Assembly: GCF_964355755.1 (NCBI RefSeq)
Contig: NC_092679.1
Location: forward strand, 62,001 to 126,000
Length of the DNA: 64,000 nt
Source: Antedon mediterranea
Lineage: Eukaryota > Echinodermata > Crinoidea > Comatulida > Antedonidae
Direction of reading: 5' to 3'
Under the pieces are notes generated by a model that was given only the letters and a program-made list of their open reading frames with translations, did no database searches and had not been told where the DNA came from. The translations under genes and the position numbers were made by a program. Shown here one piece after another: positions 55,468 through 64,000 of the stretch (positions are counted from its first letter, which is position 1; every line of letters starts with the position of its first letter).

Positions 55468-58400
55468 ATGACTGAAGTTGAAAAACAGGTTGACGACATG
55501 AAGATTGAAGAGAACAAAAATGATGAGGAAGAGGATGATGTTAATCCATGGTCTGTTGTTTCAAAGTCAGACAAAGGGGTTGATTATGATAAACTTATAA
55601 GTAAGTACTAATTGAATAACTGTGTTTATAAATTTATTGATCTAGTAGCAGCTAGTACTCCATTGACAAGTTAAGTCCGCCAAAAGTACTCGATCAAAAC
55701 CATTATCAACAATTTATCCATCTAGTAACAGGTAGTACTCCTATGGCAAGCTAAGTCTGCCAAAAGTACTCAATCAAAACCATTATTAACAATTTATCCA
55801 TCTAGTAACAGGTAGTACTCCTATGGCAAGCTAAGTCTGCCAAAAGTACTCAATCAAAACCATTATCAACAATGTATTCATCTAGGAACAGCTAGTACTC
55901 CTATGGCAAGCTAAGTCTGCCAAAAGTACTCAATCAAAACCATTTATCAACAATTTATCCATCTAGTAACAGCTAGTACTCCTATGGCAAGCTAAGTCTG
56001 CCAAAAGTACTCAATCAAAACCATTTATCAACAATTTATTCATCTAGTATGGTACAAAGTGGCTCTCCATACTATCAGTAAAACTTACAGTGCAGAAATG
56101 TTGCAAAAAAGCACACTATTTATTTACTGTACTTTCTTTTTTTTTTTTTTTAATAATTAGTATCTTTAACATCATTTCAGAGCGGTTCGGTAGTACAAAA
56201 ATTGACCAAGTACTGATAGATAGAATAGCATTGTTAACCAAACAAACACCACATCGCTTCTTACGTAGGGGGATATTTTTTTCCCAAAGGTAAGTTATTT
56301 TTCAAACATTATTACTGTCGGTACATATTTCTTTTGTTTATACAGTATTATGTATATAGACAGTTTTTCTAAAATAAATGTTAAAAAAAAATGTGAAACA
56401 TTAACCATCAATATTATTATTTTTGTTGTTAAAGTTTTTTTTAGTTTTTATGTTGTATTTTTGTTTTCAGAGATATGCATCGGTTACTTGACAGGGTTGA
56501 GAAACAAAAGCCATTCTTTTTGTATACTGGAAGAGGCCCATCATCCGAAGCACTTCATTTAGGGCATATTGTACCTTTTATCTTTACTAAGTAAGTCCTT
56601 CACATATACTTGTTGATAAGAATATTTTCATGGTGTATATCTATTCTAGGTTCATGCTGTAGGTCATCCAATTTCTATTGTCTCATATTTTTAAACTTTT
56701 AAATTGTCTATCTTCTGCCATATATTATTGTTATGCGTGTTTGATTTGTTTGTTTATGCTGTTTATTGTGATTGTCTTTGCTGTTTTTTAAAGGACCCCA
56801 ATTGAAATAAGTTTTTTTTTTCGACTTTATGGGCTATCCTTGCTTTCTAATTTAATGTAGTTGCTTGTAAATTGATTGTATTCATATTGTCTTGGAATCT
56901 TGTGTTGTTGAAACCAAATTAAATCAAACCAACCAAATATTCAAGTTTTGTAGGCATAACTTTGTATGTAAATATAGTTTTGGTAGATTTCTGTTATTTT
57001 ATTAATTATTTATTTCAGATGGCTTCAGGATGCATTTGATGTTCCTTTAGTTATACAACTTACAGATGATGAAAAGTTTTTGTGGAAAGATTTGAAAGTG
57101 GAAGAAGCAAACAGATTAGCTATAGAGAATGTCAAGGACATCATCGCGATGGGATTTGATAAGGACAAGACTTTTATTTTCTCAGATATTAACTATATTG
57201 GGTAAGTTCAAGTAAAGAGCTTAAAGACACCTTCCCTATGTTTTTTAGATCTAATTTAAGATCACAAACTATATTTAATGTAAAAATAATACTATATGGT
57301 CCTATTACGATAACTTTTTTCGTCTTTAAATGGTTAAAAATGTGAAAAATAAGTCGCTTCTAATAATTATAGCGGCCCGCTATAAATCCCAAAATGCATT
57401 GCGCGCGGATTGATATTTTTGTTTTTCTTCTGTAATTCACCCACTTTTCGATCGATCATGAGACCAAAACAAATGGAAAACTCCCAACTTTTCAGCGAAA
57501 ATACCGGGTTTTCCCAAATTTGTATCAACGTAGTCTGACAAAAATAGAAAGACAATTAATGCAGCAACTATACAACATCAGGCTAGGTATATAGCTAGCG
57601 TACGATGTTTGTACGTTACCGATATTTACCACCTAGGCCTACAAAACTAACCCTAGCTAGGCCAGGCCTAAAGACCATCCAAGAGAGGTCACTCGTCGCG
57701 AGCTACTTAGATAGTGCATTGTTTCTCACTTTTTATCATAATTTACAATAAAACGTACATTTAAGTTTTGGTTTAATGTTTTTAAAGTAATATATATGTA
57801 TTATTTTTACAAAACGTCACAAATTGTAGGGAAGGTGTCTTTAATATGTATATTTAAAGCTTTGCTAGTTTAGTTGATTACGTATGTAAGATTTTGATCA
57901 CTGATCAATACTGTTTGTATCTTTCAGCTCATGTTCAGAATTTTACAAGAATATGCTACGTGTTCAAAAGTGTGTAACATTTAACCAAGCCAGAGGTATA
58001 TTTGGATTTGTTGATACTGATTGTATAGGTAAGATCTTGTGTTTAATAAATAAATATCTATTTAGCAGTTTGCCACTTCTTGCCACTTAGCAGTTTGCCA
58101 CTTCTTGCCATTTAGCAGTTTGCCACTTCTTCAAACATCCAATTATATCTGTGATTTAATTTTTAATATTTTTCTTTCAGGTAAAATAAGTTTCCCATCA
58201 ATCCAAGCAGCGCCATCTTTCAGTAGCTCATTTCCTCATATATTTGGTAACAAGAAGGATATTCCATGTTTGATTCCATGTGCAATAGATCAGGTAAGTT
58301 AGAGTTAACAAGAAGGATATTCCATGTTTGATTCCATGTGCAATAGATCAGGTAGGTTAGAGTTAACAAGAAGGATATTCCATGTTTGATTCCATGTGCA

Positions 58401-61400
58401 ATAGATCAGGTAGGTTAGAGTTAACAAGAAGGATATTTCATGTTTGATTCCATGTGCAATAGATCATCAGGTAGGTTAGAGTTAACAAGAAGGATATTCC
58501 ATGTTTTATTCCATGTGCAATAGGTAGTTTTCTTCATAAAACATCAAACAATTACAAATACAATAAAATAAGGGAATTGAAGACAATAAAAAGGAATTCA
58601 TATATAGGGTTGTGCCAATTAGTGTTTGTTTTAATCTATTGCAGAATTTGTTGTTAATGGAATGAAGAAAAATTGTTTTATAGTGTTTAATGAACTTTGT
58701 GTTGCATGCTTTAGTATGTTCTTCTATGAATGTAAAATTTAATGCACAGTTACTTTTACAATTGCTTTTAGGATCCATATTTCAGAATGACACGTGATGT
58801 TGCTCCACGATTGAAATACCCAAAGCCTGCCCTCATTCACTCAACATTTTTCCCCGCACTTCAAGGAGCCAAAACTAAGATGAGCGCAAGTGATGCTAAT
58901 TCTTCCATTTTTCTTACTGACACAAAAAATCAAATTAAAAATAAGGTAAGAATTTTTTTGAAGATGTTTTCCAGTAAATGTAGTTTCTATTCTACAACTA
59001 AGTATGCTAAAAAAACAAATTTAAACACTTAATGTGATTGCTGCTGTATGGCCACTTGTTTTGAGGACAACATATTGTCTAATTACTTATATTTCTGTGT
59101 TTATGTTCTTTTACATAGATAAACAAGTATGCATTTTCTGGTGGTTGCGCAACAATTGAGGAACATCGTGAAAAAGGAGGAGATTGCGATGTAGACATTT
59201 CTTACCAATATCTTACATTTTTTCTTGAAGATGATGAGCAGTTGGAAAAAATTAAACAGGTATATGTTCTGTTTCTTTTATTTTAACAGATATATGTTTC
59301 ATAACTGTATATATATATAACTGTATATATATGTTTCATAACTGTTAGTGTCCATAGAAAAAAAAAATTATGAATCAATTTGTATACAGTACAGCCTTTA
59401 TTTTGTAGACAAGTTGGTTACCATAACAACTGCCTAAAAAGTAGTTATTCAGCATCTTGTTGTGTTGTCTATATTTAATATTATTCAAAACAACTACTAC
59501 TGCTTTTATTTGAAATCAAAATGTATATATCCTACATTCTGCGTAAAGCATTACTCTCATTGTCTTAGTTACCTACTTATAAGTGATTTAGAATGTAGTT
59601 ACTAAACACTAGAATACTACCGATACAATTCTTAAATGAATGTGAAGATTGATATATACACAGGTTTCCAGTATATTAATTTAATGGATATTTTATGCAT
59701 ACTGTAGAAATGTAACGCAGTCAACCATGCACATAGATGTATTGCTAATGAAAAATATGAAATGTCTTTTTAGACTTACTGCTGTGGCCTATTCCTACAA
59801 TATTAAAGTTCAGTACATGCAGGCTTAGTATTATTCACCCCAGTGTTTATGTATTGATAAACAATCATTCTTAGTAGGCATATTATATGGCATATTTTCA
59901 ACTTTTTGTAGACCACCTGATTATTAATTTTTAATCTTGTATATTTTCATGTTGATACATACATATTACTCTGTCTGGTGTACATTTTACTTACAATTTC
60001 TTTATTGTGACACATACACTCTACAGTATATACAATGTTTATGTTACTTGGCATCTTTATATATCTCCATAAGTTTGTGTTTATCCTTTTAATTGCTTCT
60101 CAGTGAGTTTAAACTCTTCAATAATTAAACATGATAAGTCACATGATTACACTAGATCAAAAGTCATTCTAGTGTAGAGGTGAAACCAGGTGTGAACACG
60201 ATTCTAATGGCACATGATTACACTAGATCAAAGGTCATTCTAGTGTAGAGGTGAAACCAGGTGTGAACACGATTCTAATGGCACATGATTACACTAGATC
60301 AAAAGTCATTCTAGTGTAGAGGTAAAACCAGGTGTGAACACAATTCTAATGGCACATGATTACACTAGATCAAAAGTCATTCTAGTGTAGAGGTGAAACC
60401 AGGTGTGAACACGATTCTAATGGCACATGATTACACTAGATCAAAAGTCATTCTAGTGTAGAGGTAAAACCAGGTGTGAACACCATTCTAATGGCACATG
60501 ATTACACTAGATCAAAAGTCATTCTAGTGTAGAGGTGAAACCAGGTGTGAACACGATTCTAATGGCACATGATTACACTAGATCAAAAGTCATTCTAGTG
60601 TAGAGAGGTGAAACCAGGTGTGAACACGATTCTAATGGCACATGATTACACTAGATCAAAGGTCATTCTAGTGTAGAGGTGAAACCAGGTGTGAACACGA
60701 TTCTAATGGCACATGATTACACTAGATCAAAAGTCATTCTAGTGTAGAGGTGAAACCAGGTGTGAACACGATTCTAATGGCACATGATTACACTAGATCA
60801 AAAGTCATTCTAGTGTAGAGGTGAAACCAGGTGTGAACACGATTCTAATGGCACATGATTACACTAGATCAAAAGTCATTCTAGTGTAGAGGTGAAACCA
60901 GGTGTGAACACGATTCTAATGGCACATGATTACACTAGATCAAAAGTCATTCTAGTGTAGAGGTGAAACCAGGTGTGAACACGATTCTAATGGCACATGA
61001 TTACACTAGATCAAAAGTCATTCTAGTGTAGAGGGGAAACCAGGTGTGAACACGATTCTAATGGCACATGATTACACTAGATCAAAAGTCATTCTAGTGT
61101 AGAGGTGAAACCAGGTGTGAACACGATTCTGATAGAAGCTTTTTTTCTTATTCCCATATTGTGAAAGTTGTTAGCATACCATAATACCGCTGTATGTACC
61201 CAGTACAATATTTTTGTATGTGCCATCCACACCTGTGCGCAATTCAGCTCAGTTAGGCTGCAAGTCACAGGTTGTTTCCCCACATTCATGTTATGTTCTT
61301 TCTACCATACATCAAAGTCAAAGAATGTTCTTAGCATAGCATAAAACTTCTGCTGTGTGTGTACCCAGTGCAGTTTTCACTTTAAACATGGGAAGAATTA

Positions 61401-62452
61401 GTTTACATTGTGGCTTCAATATCAATCTACCCCAAATTGTTCACAGCCTCGTCTTAGTTTTATTACATAATGTATTTTTGTTATTATAGAATAATTCACA
61501 GATCTGTATATTCTAATTTGACCCTTAATGAGTTGCAGAATGAAAAACGAACTAATTCATTAGTGTTAATTTATTTACTGTCCATTTCACAAGATTGATT
61601 CAAGTCTTTGGACAAAGGTCATTAAAGGTCAATAAAAGCTGTTCATTTTCAGTAATCAATATTTGTGAGTGGTCACTTGTAAGTAGTCATCCAAAGTACA
61701 GCTTTTACAACACCACAGATATTGAAAATAATTATTTTTGGTTTAAAATGAGCATTATATTTATGAGGACAATTCACAATTGAGTTACTAGCCTTGACTG
61801 ACCTTTATAATTTTGATAAATTATTGAGAATAAATAACTAACAGGGCCATTTAATCCCTATTATACTATCAATAACATGTAGAATATAACAAACGAATAT
61901 AGTTGGTAGCATCTATCCAGATTTGTGCAAAATACCACTGATTCACCTTTATTTAGTCATCAATACAATTACAGTGTATAATTGATGGTAAGAATTTTGC
62001 ACATAGAAGTTTACCATTCTGTTTTTGCAAAAGACCCTTTTACATAAATCATAACAAAATAAACAGAAACATAAATAAAAGTAAAAGAGGAACGTCATTT
62101 CCTATTATATAAGTGTTGTTCATCAGCATAGTAAAGGTTGTATACATTATCAACTCATAAATAGTTCGTCTTTCATTACTTCTTAAAGGTATATTTTTAG
62201 CAGTTTTTATTATTTTACTTACCTCAATAGATTGTATATAATATGATGTGTATTTCTGTGCATGTATCATTATTTTATTTGTATACATTTTAGGATTATA
62301 CTAGTGGAAAGATGTTAACTGGCGAAATTAAGAAGGTACTTATCGAGGTCTTGCAGGAAGTGGTAGCAACTCATCAAGAAAATAGAAAGTTAGTCACACC
62401 TGAAATCATCAAAGAGTTTATGACACCAAGAAAGCTTAAGTATACATTCTGA
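55468..62452 (+). CDS. WARS1: Tryptophanyl-tRNA synthetase, cytosolic
   Basis: Nine exons: 55468-55600, 56181-56289, 56471-56590, 57019-57201, 57928-58028, 58181-58293, 58772-58945, 59119-59259 and 62294-62452. All are GT-AG with continuous phase, encoding 410 residues. The class I enzyme charges tRNA-Trp with tryptophan using ATP in the cytosol. Signatures: [15 protein letters not shown] with the HIGH-like HLGH at 110-113, and KMSAS at 289-293; also [66 protein letters not shown] and the ending [12 protein letters not shown]. Human WARS1 has 471 residues; this model lacks the N-terminal WHEP domain and starts with a 30-residue acidic leader ([20 protein letters not shown]). An upstream WHEP exon was not found. 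Introns 1, 4, 6 and 8 carry repeats; the donor of exon 6 lies inside a 58-bp tandem duplication. Confidence 0.97.
55640..56047. repeat. 80-bp minisatellite, 5 copies (WARS intron 1)
   Basis: Units of CCATCTAGTAACAGGTAGTA then CTCCTATGGCAAGCTAAGTC to CAACAATTTAT. It fills most of the 580-bp first intron. Confidence 0.95.
57221..57844 (+). mobile_element. TTAA-type MITE, family A, intact (WARS intron 4)
   Basis: The best copy: 624 bp from TTAAAGACACCTTCCCTA to TAGGGAAGGTGTCTTTAA, an exact 18-bp inverted end including the TTAA target at each side. Its inside is non-coding, with GATCGATC, an AGGCCTA tract and TAGGTATATAGCTAGCG. It starts 19 bp after the exon 4 donor. Confidence 0.93.
58062..58132. 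repeat. 24-bp repeat, about 3 copies (WARS intron 5)
   Basis: Array of TTAGCAGTTTGCCACTTCTT in a 152-bp intron, ending about 50 bp before the exon 6 acceptor. Confidence 0.85.
58248..58527. repeat. WARS1: 58-bp tandem duplication of exon end plus donor, 5 copies
   Basis: Copies start at 58248, 58306, 58364, 58422 and 58483. Each contains the coding segment AACAAGAAGGATATTCCATG...GCAATAGATCAG and the splice donor after it. Copy 1 has CAG|GTAAGT (58294), copies 2-4 CAG|GTAGGT (58352, 58410, 58471), copy 5 a degraded ATAG|GTAGTT. Only copy 1 keeps the WARS frame into exon 7; reading past the first donor hits TAG at once (GTA AGT TAG). Confidence 0.95.
60130..61133. repeat. 69-bp minisatellite, about 14 copies (WARS intron 8)
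   Basis: Homogeneous direct array of GTGAACACGATTCTAATGGC then ACATGATTACACTAGATCAA to GAGGTGAAACCAG. Every unit holds a TACACTAGA ... TCTAGTGTA inverted pair (9-bp stem, about 14-nt loop). One copy has an extra AG. Confidence 0.97.
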
Positions 62453-63974
62453 ACTAATACACTCTATCTTAACTGTTTATGTGGATATTATTATAGGTCT
62501 TTTACTAACATTAATTTAATGAATATATTATAAGGGAAAGCATTCATTGTGTTAAAATTGAGGCACAAGCATAATTAAAATCATCTATTAGTGATGCTAG
62601 AGTGAATTTTATTTCTTTTTTATAAAATCATCTGGTATATGAAAAATAACTGCAGTGAAAACATATTGAAATAAATTATGTTATTAAACATTTAAAAAAA
62701 ATAAATGTTTACTTTTATATTAATTTGATAATTATTTTTTAGCAGATTGTGTTTAAATTTACAATTGTTGAAAATAAAATTATGTAATTCATCAATCAAA
62801 ACTGAAAAATAAAAGGGTTTTCTCAATTACTAAATATGACCTTACTTAGTCCATGCTTAGTCTAAGTAAGTCTTGCTGACGTCAATATATTGAATAATCT
62901 TTTTTTGGTTTGCTAATATCTACTCAGCTAATACTGCTGATATATCTCAAGCTTTATTTTTATATACACTGTCTAATGAAACAGATGTCTGTAAATTGTT
63001 CTGTATGGATCATTAAACTGGGATATTCTATTAATCCAAACCAGGATGTTGTGACTTTTATTATTATTGACAGAAGTAATTTATTCACTGATCAAAAAAA
63101 ATTGTCCTTATGTATCCATCAAGTTGGCTACATTAAAATATTTATAGCACTATTATAGAGCATACATTATTACACTGTCCTTGTATATCCATCTACATCC
63201 TAAACATTACTTTTATTAGATGTTTAAGTACAGCAGATCATGTTTGAATTTTACAAAAATTGATAATTTCTGTCTCATTATGATGAAGATGATGAATGAA
63301 TTGGTCGCAGCGACAGTGATTAATATTCCAAGTTTATTCGCTACTATATTATTAATTTATCTACTAAAAATAATGTGAAGTGCTTATCTATAATATTTAA
63401 CAGTGGTACCACTACTTATTTTAGATGTACTGGCTTTATTGAATTGAATGATTTATTTATTACGAGAGGTACTAGTGTTTTTATTACAGCAGACTTTATT
63501 ATTACATGCTGTATATATCCTGTAAATCGGATTAAATGTTATTTATCATTTCTTTGATTACAACTACATAAAACAAAACATGTATCAATCAATTTTGTGA
63601 TAAATTGTAATTTTTTTTATATATATAATCTTAAATGTTTTTGTGGATTGTGACTCTTGATAAATATGTAATGTAATACAAATTATACCTAACAAGTCGC
63701 GAGTAAAGTGTAAATAAATATAAAATGAGAGATTAGCATTTTGACATGAACTATGTTAACGTACCATATTCAGAATATGAAAATCGGTACATGACGCTGC
63801 TGCACAGTTATCACGTGAGCAGTGTTATAATTATCACGTTCAATATATCATGTTGATCCATTCCAAATTGAGTTTATTTTTAGAATATAAACAATTTAGT
63901 CAAAACAATTTCGAAAATGTTGGAAAATTAGGGATTAATGGTGACGTAATAACGTAGATTTCCGCCGTCCTGCG
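62453..63974. other. WARS 3' flank, no gene seen
   Basis: AT-rich. AATAAA-type signals lie near 62668 and 62773. No repeat array and no credible coding frame to the right edge. Confidence 0.45.
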
Positions 63975-64000
63975 GTATAAAACAGATTTGAAAATTGGAG
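63955..64000 (+). promoter_or_regulatory. Possible TATA-type core promoter at the right edge
   Basis: GCGGTATAAAACAG at about 63972-63985 follows a short GC-rich stretch (CCGCCGTCCTGCGG). This fits a TATA box for a plus-strand gene starting just outside the window. Position and motif only. Confidence 0.25.

Noticed and set aside
57367-57555. 62-codon minus-strand frame in WARS intron 4
   Set aside because: Lies entirely inside the family A MITE; other copies of the element break it.

Overview
The window reads as nuclear DNA of an intron-rich, AT-rich metazoan. Goosecoid, B9D2, FEZ/UNC-76, RAB4 and tryptophanyl-tRNA synthetase are all recognisable. I infer a marine deuterostome invertebrate, most likely an echinoderm, from gene content, dense short interspersed repeats and very frequent AGGCCTAG-type strings. 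The species cannot be fixed from the sequence alone. There is no operon structure, CRISPR array or prokaryotic content. A 200-bp run of N lies at 30001-30200.

Layout. Left edge to 14.3 kb: the 5' four exons of a minus-strand FEZ1/2 (UNC-76) gene, whose 3' part lies beyond the left edge. Its introns hold long minisatellites (57-bp, 39-bp and 54-bp units) and DNA-transposon-like inverted repeats. 15.5-16.6 kb: complete three-exon B9D2 (minus). 19.4-20.9 kb: complete three-exon goosecoid (minus), with a GC-AG intron inside the homeobox. 22.2-23.7 kb: a three-exon bHLH gene (minus). 26.1-27.1 kb: an intronless RING/TRAF-type zinc-finger protein (plus). 28.2-31.3 kb: MITEs, a minisatellite and a partial transposon-type ORF beside the assembly gap. 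34.1-40.35 kb: complete seven-exon RAB4 (minus), divergent from a four-exon ARF-family GTPase at 41.2-42.5 kb (plus). 43.5 and 52.8 kb: two intronless fatty-acid-binding-protein genes in convergent orientation, separated by 9 kb of repeats (tRNA-derived SINE, pogo-type MITE, foldback element, minisatellites). 55.5-62.5 kb: nine-exon cytosolic tryptophanyl-tRNA synthetase (plus), with minisatellites in introns 1, 6 and 8. The rest holds no gene I can support.

The genes are ordinary single-copy loci (axonal transport adaptor, ciliary transition zone, two developmental transcription factors, ubiquitin ligase, endosomal and Golgi-type GTPases, lipid binding, translation); nothing suggests they form one pathway. 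The unusual content is in the repeats: two MITE families with perfect TIRs and TTAA targets; a foldback element whose arms are arrays of a 17-bp word; higher-order minisatellites; and a WARS exon whose 3' end with its splice donor is tandemly copied about five times. All exon models were assembled by hand from splice consensus, reading phase and remembered family resemblance; no search or transcript data were available.
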